A stretch of DNA of 64,000 bases from Caprella mutica (lineage: Eukaryota; Arthropoda; Malacostraca; Amphipoda; Caprellidae). Below are positions 1-10,234 of this stretch, one piece after another. The position numbers were made by a program, and so were the translations under genes. Location: positions 1-64,000 of the forward strand of contig CANNZV010002293.1 in NCBI GenBank assembly GCA_947561585.1. The letters run 5' to 3'. The first letter of the stretch is position 1; each line of letters begins with the position of its first letter. The notes under the pieces are model-generated. The model saw nothing but the letters and a program-made list of their open reading frames with translations. It ran no database searches and was not told the DNA's origin.

Positions 1-129
1 GGCAGAGTTGAAAAATGAATTGGCACAAGTGAAAGTCATATTGCAGAAGTAAAAAGGAAAAATGCAAGTATGACAAGCAATTACAAAATTAAGTGTCTTT
101 TTTTATGAAAATTACAACTTCAATACAAT

Positions 130-325
130 AATGGGTTATTGCAATCTTCTCCGCTAGAATAAGATAGAGTATTATAAGATAATACTCTATTATAGGATAC
201 TACCCAATTATAGGGTAATAGCCCATTATAGGATGATACCCAATAATTATTATAGGATGATACTCAAATATATAGGATACCACCTATAATTGTGTATTAT
301 CCTATGATGGCGTATTATATATGAA
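130..325. repeat. Degenerate tandem repeat around TATAGGATRATAC
   Basis: The motif TATAGGATGATACCCAA and close variants recur at roughly 20-30 base spacing. The first part also folds: AGAGTATTAT and ATAATACTCT face each other. The copies are too diverged for an exact unit. This could be an old minisatellite or the sub-terminal part of a MITE. Confidence 0.5.
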
Positions 326-697
326 AATGTAAATCAGGAAGGCAAAGATTTATTATATCAGATTAGGTTATCAATAAATCGGATATAATGAGTATAAACT
401 GTGTTTTCTTTAATGTTTGAGGTTTAAATGATCATATTGATGTGTAGATTTGTTTATGATTTAAATTTAGGCATAAATGACTACTACCATGATATATATT
501 AATTTTTGTATAATAATGAGTTGCTATATTTATTTCCCACAACATTTAACCTAATATTTGTTTAATTATCTCAATTTTGTATAAGATATTAGTGCACATC
601 CATATAAGAATTATACCACAGTTATCCCTCAATGACAAAAATTCTCTATGATTTAAATCACAGAAAACTCTCACTGCACACCAGTTATGAAGTGGCT

Positions 698-732
698 CTG
701 AGTTATGAAGAAACCGATACTTCATAACTCAG
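698..732. repeat. Perfect 13-bp hairpin
   Basis: CTGAGTTATGAAG (698-710) and CTTCATAACTCAG (720-732) are perfect inverted copies around a 9-base loop. A further partial copy, CAGTTATGAAGTGG, lies just upstream at 682-695. No gene is adjacent, so a transcriptional role is not supported; it is more likely a remnant of an inverted-repeat element. Confidence 0.65.
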
Positions 733-859
733 GAGTTTCACTGTACCTCAATGCTCCATAATTAATTATATAATCACATTCTAATAAATAATTACTTTCA
801 CGGATATATGCAAATTTACTTTAAGTTTAATGTATAATAACACCAGCTAAAAGACACAC

Positions 860-955
860 TTAATTATGATTTTAATTTCACAATTCAGTTTAATTTTTAT
901 ATCCTGTTATCTTTATAATTCACGAATGAGTCTTCGTGTGTCCATTCTATATTAA
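860..955 (+). repeat. Dispersed repeat, copy A
   Basis: About 95 bases here resemble 3012-3110 in the same orientation. Shared blocks include TTTATTTCACAATCTAATCT-like sequence, ATATCCTGTTAT, and GCTTCGTGTGCCCATTCTATAT with a few changes. The family is not recognised. Confidence 0.5.
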
Positions 956-1069
956 AAAAATAATTATTCTCACGAACCTTTTCAATGGACCGGGACACTC
1001 TTGATATCTCAAATTAAAAAAATAGAAAAGTGGGTCACAAATTTACTTACTCATTAGTAGAGCCCGGAC

Positions 1070-1215
1070 TTTTAGGACCTATAAAAAAGGCATTTTAGGA
1101 CATTAAAAAAGGCATTTAAGGACCTCAAAAAAGGCATTTTAGGACCAAAAAAAAGAGGCATTTCAGGACCTATAAAGTAATTTTAGGACCTAAAAATGTA
1201 TTTTAGGACGTATAC
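1070..1215 (+). repeat. Short tandem repeat AAAAAAGGCATTTTAGGACC
   Basis: About six imperfect copies of a roughly 24-base unit, core GGCATTTTAGGACC, fading toward 1215. It could be the internal repeat of a non-autonomous element. Confidence 0.6.
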
Positions 1216-2019
1216 ATACACTTTTAGGATTAATAAATAGGTATTTACAACGAATAAATTAGCATTTTGGATTATAAAATGAACAGTTTTTATCGGTTTA
1301 AATAAAAAAAAATGGTGAAAACAAATAAACAATTCATTCCTTAAAAATTCAGTGAATCTAGTCTATAGTATATTTACTCAAATTTAACCTGAAAGTATTA
1401 TAAAAAAAAGATTATGTAAATTGAAATTAATGAAATGTAACTAATTCCAATATTAAATTAGAAATTTGTAAGCCCTCGTAGTAGACAAACCATATATTAG
1501 AAATTAGATAATTAGACCAATTAAGATATTCTGAAACTGTTGTACAGGAAAAACCACTTACTAGACAAAACACAATTTTTGTCACCTGGCAGTTTTTCTA
1601 TTGTAAATATTACAAATATTACTAGGTTCTACATATCTCTTTGAATAGTATACATATTATGTTGATTATTCGCAATTTTATTTTTTTATTAATGGCAGAG
1701 TCTATGCTAAAAAATTAATGAGAAGAGTTAGTTGCAGAAAACTAGATACAGTGGTGACTATGCTAATTCTTGAAGTAATGGAATTGTAGTTTATTTATAT
1801 AATAATTCAGACATATTTGATTGAATTTTAACGTCCTATAAATTTGCCAATATATCCCTTCAACTTTACCGACTTACCAAATTATCAAATAGTATAAAAA
1901 GCCCAAAATAAGACTTTTCATCATTTAGGGAATTTATGATATTCAAAGATAGAAATAAATATTTTCTTATGTATTATTGTATGGGACCTGGGCGGGACTT
2001 TTCACTCTGCACGGAGCTT

Positions 2020-2760
2020 GGTACGAAATTAAAATCGTCATAACTGTAACAAGAACTACCGTATTTTCGTGTGGTTTTCTCTGTCTAATGCAGAATTTTG
2101 TCAGCTATAACTACATTGTTAGTTTGTTTCCTATTCTTAATAATTTTACTACAGTGTGATCATAAGTAGAGCTCTTGCGCAAGCTTATTTCAAACCTTGT
2201 TCATCAAAAGAGTAAGTAAGGAAAATTAGAATGATTTTAAGAACCCTTAATTTGAATTAGCAGATATTTTCGTGACTACGATGCATTTGTTTAGCTACTC
2301 TGAATCTAATATGGTTGATGCAGGATGGTTCTCAGTACATAGGACACTCGCTGTTTTTTCAAACATAAGTAATTTTCGAGGGTCATGCAATTGAATGGTT
2401 TACGAGGATCTCAGATGTAACTGGTTGCGATTTTTTCTTGTGGTCTAATTTGTAAAATGATGTAAGCTTCTGATCTGAATCAATTAAAAAAACGAAAAAC
2501 GCATAATGTGGATTCATGAAATCTAATCTTGACGTTATCTAAAGACCTATGAAACCAGTCAGAAAACGGGTGCAAAAATAATATGTATTGAATAAATATT
2601 GGGGATTATGGATGTTTTTGGTAAAGAATTATTTACTTTATAATATGCGAAGAATGTGTTTGTGATGATAAAAATCTACATTAGCCAAAGAAAACCACAC
2701 ACAGATATGATGATTCTTGTTAAAGTTATGGCTATATTAATTTCGTAACCACTTTTTTTT
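2020..2760. mobile_element. Fold-back element with roughly 100-bp inverted arms
   Basis: The sequence at about 2020-2120 reappears in inverted orientation at about 2665-2757. Matching blocks include GAAAACCACAC, TTCTTGTTA-AGTTATG and AATTTCGTAC. The arms are diverged, and I see no transposase between them. The arrangement fits a non-autonomous inverted-repeat DNA element. No target duplication could be assigned because the outer ends are not sharp. Confidence 0.55.
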
Positions 2761-4060
2761 ACCTCATACTGTAAAGTGATATTCATTTAGTTGCCATAAT
2801 CTAACAAATGTTGTACCAAAATTCTTCGTTCAAGATTTGAAAGGCCGGAGGCAAAGACATCGTTAACAGATGTACGGTTGGTTGCCGGAAAGCTCTCCTC
2901 ATAGTAGCACATGTGAACATAAGTCTTCATTGTACAAATATAAAAAGTGAAGTGGGTCACTGAAAAGGGGATGGTAGGTCAGTGGTTTGCCATCCCTGAT
3001 ATATATAGTTACTTACATTGATTTTTATTTCACAATCTAATCTCATTTGATATCCTGTTATATTCAAAATTGATGATTGAGGCTTCGTGTGCCCATTCTA
3101 TATATTCAATACATTTGCATGTGTTTAGTTTAGTTTAACTAAATTGCATATTAAGTATCCATTGCATATAAAGTATGAATAGTATTTACAATACAATACA
3201 ATACTCAATAAAAAAATAATAACAAAGATAGTAAGCCAATTTACAATGAGTGAATATAAATTTTATTTTCTCATTCATATCAACATAATCTAGTAAGTAC
3301 AGAACACAATCTTTATTCAATTACACGCATACGAAAACCAGCATTAAAAAAGTCACCCAAATAATAAGCATACATAAGTTTTGGATTTTTTTTATCACTG
3401 CTTAACTCAATCGAGACAATTTTTTCTACAATTTAAGAAATTATTTTTTAATATTCACAATTGCATAAAACACAATGAATGTTAAGTGTACTTTATATTA
3501 TATTTACTCATTTTATTAATTTATTAATTTTTATGACACCCTCTTTCAATAAATCAAAGAGCATACTGTTTATTCTAATATACATATTTATTCTTTTTAA
3601 AAGTAAAATAAAGAGCGGACACATTGCTCGGGGCCTCATGATTGAAGAGTAACCTATAAAGAAGAGTAGGACAAATATTATAATAAGTTCTACAATAGAT
3701 ATAAATATATTTTACTAAAATAACTAGTAGCCCCCATTATCTCCAAAACTGTTTGGTAATTTAAATTTCTGTTAACGGCATTGGGAAGAGCAGGTTTTCA
3801 ACTCTCAGGACATATAATTTTATCCATGTTAGGTCTCGGAAAGTATTTGAAAATATTTTTTAAATATGACACCATTAAATTATGCACCAAACATTTGCAT
3901 TCGTAAAATCAGATTATTTTGCAAGATTTGCTGCAGAATCCACAATTCTCAATCAAATTTGATCACGTGTGTGACATATTATAGGTTAATCAGCGTAATT
4001 TAATATACTACCTAATTTTTTGTTTCAGGTCAGCCAAAAATTGACTCCATGGCAACAAAG
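2761..4060. other. AT-rich non-coding stretch
   Basis: This stretch contains dispersed-repeat copy B (about 3012-3110, matching 860-955). It also has a roughly 40-base segment near 3449-3490 that resembles 21347-21390. Otherwise I see no coding signal. Confidence 0.45.
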
Positions 4061-5290
4061 TAGTGCGGGGTTTTGCCCGGCTTAAGAAAAAAATATGCAG
4101 GGCATTATCCCGCATTTTTACAGTTCAATAAAATGTTGAATTTTCAGCATGATAAGATATAATAACCATAGATAATTGTGTAGCGTGTATGCATACAGTG
4201 TGCAGTGTGTGTTCATACAGTGTGTATGTAGGCTTTGTACATACAGTGTGTAGCATAGTAAATAAATAGAAAAGTATACTAAGTTTCGAATTAATTGACG
4301 GTGAACTTGATCCATTCTTCAGAAACGACGTAAACAAATGGCGTCGCATAGAGTACTCTTATGTATTATAAGTATTATAAGGTGAATATTATAAGTGAAT
4401 AGAGTGTAAAACGTGATAAAAACAATTTTATGTAAGTTAATTTCCATGAAAATGCACGTTTAACTGAATAGTAGAACATTTTTTATTTAAAAACAAAATG
4501 GAAAATACTTTGTATGACGTCACTCAGAGTATTTTTTGATGTTCCAATATTGTACTTGGTATACTTCTCTATTTATTTACTATGGTGTGTAGTGTATTTG
4601 CGAAAAGATGCCTGTCTAAACTTTTATTATGCAGGAGTATTTATGTACCAACAAAAAACGTAACATAAAATAAACTCTTGTCTGTAACGTTAATCTGACT
4701 TCATAGAAATGAACTCAAACTATTTTTTGATGTTACTGCAGCATTTAAAGTATATTTTAACTCATAACTTTTTCGTAATAATAAATTATGCGCGATTTAT
4801 ATTTTCAGGTGGCTCAATATTATATTTTCAGGTGGCTCAAACTCTTAACTTTCATAGGTGTTACTTGTTCAAATTCATGACGCTATTTCCAAGTGTTGTA
4901 CTAGCGTACTTTAAACATTGTGTCTATGAGTTTAGAAGCTGCTCATTGTGATGGTGTAATCCAAATTTGGAATGATCTATTAGTTTCCAAGTTAATAGGG
5001 GTGCAGGCCATTAACCTGCAATGCAGGATATTGACTGGAGTGGTGTAGGGCATTACCCCGCAGTGCGGGATAATGCCCTTAGAGTACGGGTTTAATGCCC
5101 TGTTTGCTAGGGTAGCAAATTTAAAAAAAGAGTTTAATAACTATTAACATATTGGTCATAGCGCTAAGCCGTTTCGTATGTATAAAATAAGTGACTACTT
5201 CTTTCTTTTGCATCTTGCAGATCTTCTCTATCTGTAATAGTTTTAGAGATAATTAGACTTGTTCACTAAGTGCGGGGCAATGCCCGCGTT
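4061..5290. mobile_element. Possible non-autonomous element with GC-rich hairpins at both ends
   Basis: In an AT-rich setting, GC-rich palindromic blocks cluster at 4061-4117 and 5040-5110, with one more at 5273-5288. They share GGGCATTATCCCGCA and its inverse (TGCGGGATAATGCCC). TAGTGCGGGG at 4061 resembles AAGTGCGGGG at 5269. The roughly 900 bases between the clusters carry no recognisable gene. Sharp element ends and a target duplication were not found, so the boundaries are approximate. Confidence 0.45.
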
Positions 5291-5616
5291 TACGCTATGG
5301 TACGTAAATTGTACTATTTTATTAAATTATTGTTTTATACTTATATAAGTGCAATAATTGTATAAAAAACATTGGAACACAATTATTTCGGTATATGATC
5401 ATTAGTTCTTTTCTATTTTAATATTGTGAATAAAAGGAGTAATGCAGATTTGAGCAAAATTTTCTTATTATTAAACAAATTGAAATTATATCTCACACAA
5501 GGATTACGTACAAGTGTTTGTCTCGTAAAATAGTGACATGTATAATGTATATGTTTGCCACATAAACGTGGCACATATATATTTTCTATTCATTAACTAT
5601 TAATGGGTGCACGGAT

Positions 5617-5692
5617 TATTCCACTGAGGAAAATTCTGCTGAAGAATGTTCCGCTGAAGAAAATTCCACTGTGGAAAGTTCCATTGGGAATT
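5617..5692 (+). repeat. Five-copy 15-bp iteron array
   Basis: Five consecutive 15-base units follow the pattern CC(A/G)CTGARGAAAATT: CCACTGAGGAAAATT, CTGCTGAAGAATGTT, CCGCTGAAGAAAATT, CCACTGTGGAAAGTT, then a partial unit. The unit length and the GAAAA-type core resemble the terminal arrays at 8592, 27268 and 56713. No inverted partner array was found nearby. Confidence 0.6.
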
Positions 5693-5699
5693 TACACTA

Positions 5700-6075
5700 A
5701 ATAATATCCAATACTTAATAATAAACCAGGGGCTCAAAAATAAATTATATTTATTATTTTTTAAAACAATACTGTTCTTTATAAGTCGATAGCTAGAAAA
5801 CGATTACTGTTCAATGTTATACTAGCAGTGTCGGATACTGTCTTCAACGAATTGAAAATTTTGACCTATATTTGTGTGAAGCATTTTTGTGCAGCTTCTA
5901 TTCTTACATTGTTTTATTTATGTGTTTCTGATTATGTAATTGTACTGGTTTAAAGTTTACTTTCTTGAAATGTGCTTGTACATTATGACGAAAACGGATT
6001 AACACTCTTACAAGATATATCACATAGCTTACATTAAAAAGGTAATTTTCATACAAATACGAGGCAATTGCCTCA
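5700..6075. other. Non-coding stretch, nothing recognised
   Basis: The sequence is AT-rich. A 64-codon minus-strand frame spans part of it, but it has no recognisable domain and runs into the MITE end at 6076. Confidence 0.4.
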
Positions 6076-6442
6076 CACTCGGAGAAATTCTGATGCACTC
6101 AGGTGTTTCGAGATTACCAAATTTGAAATAGCTTTGTTTCCAAAGCGGGACACTTTAGTGCATCAAACTATAGTTTTGATGCACTTAGGATCGAAAGTGC
6201 ATCAGTCAAATGCAATCTAGTGTCTCAAATTTTCTTTTTCTAAAATGATGGGAATAATATCCTCATCTTTTCAACAAACTTATCGCTGAGATACTAAAGT
6301 TCATCAGACTGATGCACTTTCAAGCCTAAGTGCATCAGAACTATAGTTTGATGCACTAAAGTGTCTCGCTTTGGAGCCAAAGCTATAGCGTAAACTCGAA
6401 ACACCTGAGTGCATCAGTTGGAGTTGTTTATTTTTCTCAGTG
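6076..6442. mobile_element. Palindromic MITE, copy 1
   Basis: The element is almost entirely self-complementary. TGATGCACTCAGGTGTTTCG near its left end faces CGAAACACCTGAGTGCATCA near its right end, and inner blocks such as GTGCATCAAACTATAGTTTGATGCAC fold again. The right terminus is TTTTTCTCAGTG; the left terminus CACTCGGAGAAA is its diverged inverse. A second copy lies at 13227-13586. It is non-coding. Confidence 0.8.
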
Positions 6443-7743
6443 CACGCTAGAAACAAGTAGTGTGTGGATTTTATTAGAATCAACTTTAATTCATGTCATA
6501 TATTTGGTTGAGTCACCCCTGATAAATTTTCTTCATGGAAGTTTTCTATTATGGTATTGCGTTCTTTGCTTGTTTGCTTGCTCGTCACGCCCACTCATTG
6601 CGTTAAGTTGAAATACATAAAGTGGCTGTTATCTCTTTATGTCATTAATCATCATATGTTCATAATTGCATCTAACTTAAAAGATTTAAAAACGGAAATT
6701 GATATCAAACACCATTTTTCTTACTTGTTGTGTTTTTGACCATATTTTTGCAATCTGGGATTTTGACCAGGGGAGTTTTTGCACACGGTTTTTTGTCTTG
6801 TAATTAATATATCTTATACCCAACAGGTGAACAACTGGTACACTATTTTGATACCCTCACTGTACAGCAGAAAAGACACTTCATTCAACAAGAACAGCAG
6901 TGAGGGAGATCCTATGAGATGGAGGAATTTTCAATCCAGTTTCCATTAATAATTTTTTTTATTGTGATTATTATCTTGATTTAATCAAGTTTGTCTTTTG
7001 GTTCAAATGGCGGCATGAACTAAAAATGGACACTAAGATCTCCTTATATAATACCTTGGGTTTTATTTATAAGGAATCATTAATTATTGTTAAAGTTTAT
7101 CTTATTCAACCCAGGGATATATGAATGAGTTGAAGAACAGATTCTGTCAATTATTTGCAGATATAGCCAAGGAAATGGCACATAATTTACATGGATTCAT
7201 TCACTACCCGTTTAAATTTAGTCAACCAAAGTAATGACGGCCAAATGTGAAATATAATAAATATTATGAAAGCTATGATTTGAACCAGAATAACAAAACA
7301 AAACTCTGAAGTCTTGAGATTCTTTTGATATCATCTACAATTTGAATTGAACTAATAATATAAAGGAAATTATTATAGTTTAGAATGTGGAACAGTACGA
7401 CTATTCACCCTGTACTTTATTATAATACGATGAAAATATTAATGAGTTAAGAATAGTTATGTAAGTATTGATATACTTATCGAAATTAATTTTCTAAGCT
7501 ATAGGGTATTCAATTTACTCCACCCTGTATACTGTATAACCCCCAAGGGTGAATGGAATATAAGGAAGGTGATTTCCCTTGGGGCCCCTAACTGTTGTAA
7601 TTTGGTTTAGGTATTGTCTTTCTATTTTTTATTTTATTTTTATAATTTTCTTAATGTTACTCCTACTAAACTTAAATTAAATACTAGGTGCATAAGCTGA
7701 GAAAATGATTGGAAAATATAATTAAACAGTAATCGAACACATT
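6443..7743. other. Non-coding stretch, nothing recognised
   Basis: A 62-codon plus-strand frame at 6551-6739 has no recognisable domain and is probably chance. Two phrases around TTCACCCTGTA/CCACCCTGTATACTG near 7405 and 7520 look related. No other structure is seen. Confidence 0.4.
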
Positions 7744-7829
7744 CCCAGGTAACATTGAGATATTCCTGGAATAATCCCTCGATATCTATATATTCCCTCA
7801 TCATATCCCTCTATATATTCCCCGCTATC

Positions 7830-8290
7830 GTAAAATCATATCGAGGGAATATTCCAGGGATTAGTGAAATGAGTTTTCCCCTAATAATATCGAGGGAATG
7901 TTCCAGGAATTAGTGAAAATTAGTTGATCCCCTAAAGATATCGAGTGAATATTCCAGGAATTTGTGAAAATTAGTTGATCTCTAACGACATCGATGGAAT
8001 ATTCCAGGAATTAGTGAAAATTAGTTGATCCCCTAACGGTATCGATGGAATATTCCAGGAATTAGAGAATTTTTTTGATCCCATAACGATATCGAGGGAA
8101 AATTCCAGGAATCAGTGAAAATTAGTTAATTCCCAACGATATCGAGGGAATATTCCAAGTATTACTGAAAATTAGTTGATCTCCTAACGATATCGAGGGA
8201 ATATTCCAGGAAGTACTAAAAAAAAGTTGATTCTCTAACAATATTGAGGGAATACTCCAGGAATTAGTGTTAAATAGTTGATCCCCTAAA
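7830..8290 (+). repeat. Roughly 51-bp sub-terminal tandem repeat
   Basis: About nine imperfect copies of a 50-54 base unit with the phrases CCCTAACGATATCGAG, GGAATATTCCAGGAATTAG and TGAAAATTAGTTGAT. Related inverted phrases occur at 9905-10215, near the other end of the same element. Confidence 0.75.
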
Positions 8291-8430
8291 AATTACAAAA
8301 TAAATGAATATAAAAGAAAAAAAGGAATAATCTATGAAATATGAAGCTATATTCATCGATGATAACTTTAAGATGCACTTGAGTTACCATATTGGATAAA
8401 GTTAATTAAAAATCCTTGATATACTGTGTC

Positions 8431-8495
8431 CAGGATGGTCGTGTGGTTAGCGTCGCAAGCAGAAGTCAACAAGGTGGTGGTTCGAGACCCGGAAA
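8431..8495 (+). repeat. tRNA-derived SINE-like head
   Basis: The segment carries a plausible Pol III box A (GTGTGGTTAGCGTCG around 8441) and a near-consensus box B (GGTTCGAGACCC, 8479-8490) at tRNA-like spacing. The flanks do not pair into an acceptor stem, so it is not a functional tRNA gene. A T-rich run follows at 8500. It is probably a SINE head or a decayed tRNA-like insertion. Confidence 0.5.
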
Positions 8496-8589
8496 GTTCA
8501 TTTTTTCTTCATTTCTTTTCATTTAATTTGTATATATCAATATGTATCATTCAACTATTTCATATAAAGTCAAACGTACACGTACAAAT

Positions 8590-9852
8590 ACGGTTGACAG
8601 ACGTTTTGTCGACAGACGTTTTGTCGACAGACGTTTCGTCGACAGACATTTCGTCGACAAGACGTTTCGTCGACAGGACTTTTCGTCGACAAGACGTTTC
8701 GTCGACAAATTTTCGTAAAGGGGATATTAATACACTCTAATGTTACAAAACATGTACTTTGACAGAATAATGTATCAAACAATCAAATTATCAAATAAAA
8801 TACTAGTAAGGAGGAAAACTATTCAATATCATTCAATATCAAAAACAAATCATTTGTGGCAGTATCATGAGTACGGGCTACAAAAATATTGATACTCATT
8901 ATTTGAAAAATTAAATACATATTTTGGCTTTTGAAAGATTTTTCTGTTTAATCAGAATATTGGTACAATAATACAACTTGAATTCGAATATAATTTAGAT
9001 TCAATAACAGGAACTGTACTAGTAATAATTATATGATTTATATCATCGGATTTGTAATTGACCAGTCATTTTCAGTTGGTAAATGTCCAATGTTCGACTA
9101 CTGCGGGTTATCTTGAGTGGTAATTCTGATTAAAAGCCAAGATTTCATACAAAAAATAGCTAGTTGTTGAATGTCTTTCGATACTTAGGTTATTATTTTA
9201 CCAAAAAGTGATTCTTTGAATCCAGTAGTTGATTTCAAAATAGAAAATGTTCAGAGTTATCGAACGATATCCCATCTTCGAATTTGTGATCCTCAAAGAA
9301 AAATATGAGCTTATTACATAATATTGCAGAACTAATAAATTAATATTAACATTATTAAAGTACTCGAAACGACACATTTACCCAAGCCAACACCGCAAGA
9401 CACTAATAGGCAGTTGTGACAAAAGGCTACTTATAGACAAAGACTTTAATTTAAGAATACCCTTTGTGTGTGGATACAGTCATTTAGATTTCAATGATTT
9501 CATTATTTGATGCAATATATATTTTTTAGTTTTGTCTTACATGTACAATTTTTCAAATTACTTTAAAATAATTTTTTATTATAGAATAGTTTTGGTTTAG
9601 TATTAAAGTAGACAAACGATTGAAATATATTTAATAGCTTTCCTCCTTACCATTATTCTACGTATTTCAAAATTTGATCGTTTGATACATTATTCTGTCA
9701 AAGTACATGTTTTGTAACATTAGAGTGTTACAAAATATCCATCTTACGAAAATTTGTCGACGGAACGTCTTGTCGACGAAAAGTCCTGTCGACGAAACGT
9801 CTGGTCGACGAAATGTCTGTCGACGAAACGTCTGTCGACGAAACGTCTGCAC
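8590..9852. mobile_element. Foldback element with GTCGAC 15-bp terminal iterons
   Basis: Left arm 8590-8831 and right arm 9624-9852 are inverted copies. Each begins with seven or eight 15-16 base units of the form GTCGACAGACGTTTC, followed by unique matching sequence such as CACTCTAATGTTACAAAACA and GTACTTTGACAGAATAATG. The order of variant units is kept between arms (a CATTTC unit, then an AGGACTTTTC unit), which shows the arms are homologous. The roughly 790 bases between the arms carry no transposase. Short frames over the arms only reflect the tandem repeats. Confidence 0.85.
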
Positions 9853-10234
9853 ACCACAAATACAGAATATGCTAGGAAATATTAATTTTGGTATCCTTCT
9901 TTTTATATCCTTCCTCTATTCTAGATATCCAGGGAATATTCCCATTTGATCCCCTTGATATTAAGGGAATATCCTCTCACTATCCCAATTTTATTTCCTT
10001 GTTATCGAGGGAATGGTCATTTCGGTATTCCTTGCCCTCTCCTTGATATCTCGGGAATATTCCAAGGATAATATATTCAAATCCCATCATTAATCCCTTG
10101 ATATCATTTGGGGATATCCCCATATCGCAAAAACATCAAAATAGGGCATCCCCTCGATAACGCTGGAGATATTGAGGGAATAATCCCAGGGAATCTCCTC
10201 GGAATATCTCGGAAATATATTTTTATTACCTGGG

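Larger units (their letters stand above)
1..2019. other. AT-rich non-coding stretch with small repeats
   Basis: No convincing gene is visible. The stretch holds a degenerate tandem repeat near 130-320, a perfect hairpin at 698-732, one member of a dispersed repeat pair near 860-955, and a short tandem repeat at 1070-1215, all listed separately. The rest is AT-rich sequence in which I see no structure. Confidence 0.5.
7744..10234. mobile_element. 2.5-kb inverted-repeat element, nested
   Basis: The ends are inverted: CCCAGGTAA at 7744 and TTACCTGGG ending at 10234. Similarity continues inward with GAGATATTCC and ATTATTCCCTC blocks on both sides. The sub-terminal parts are rich in ATATCGAGGGAATATTCC, in opposite orientation at the two ends. 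No transposase is visible, so it is non-autonomous. A second foldback element (8590-9852) sits inside it. Target duplication is uncertain. Confidence 0.6.

Noticed and set aside
8431..8495. Functional tRNA gene
   Set aside because: Box A and B fit, but the 5' and 3' flanks do not form an acceptor stem and no proper anticodon arm is visible.
8426..8740. 104-codon plus-strand frame with a TDVLSTDVSSTD repeat
   Set aside because: It runs through the tRNA-like segment and the GTCGAC iterons of a foldback element; the repeat is the DNA iteron.
9667..9949. Frames over the right iteron array on both strands
   Set aside because: They are mirror images of the left-arm frames, produced by the same iterons.
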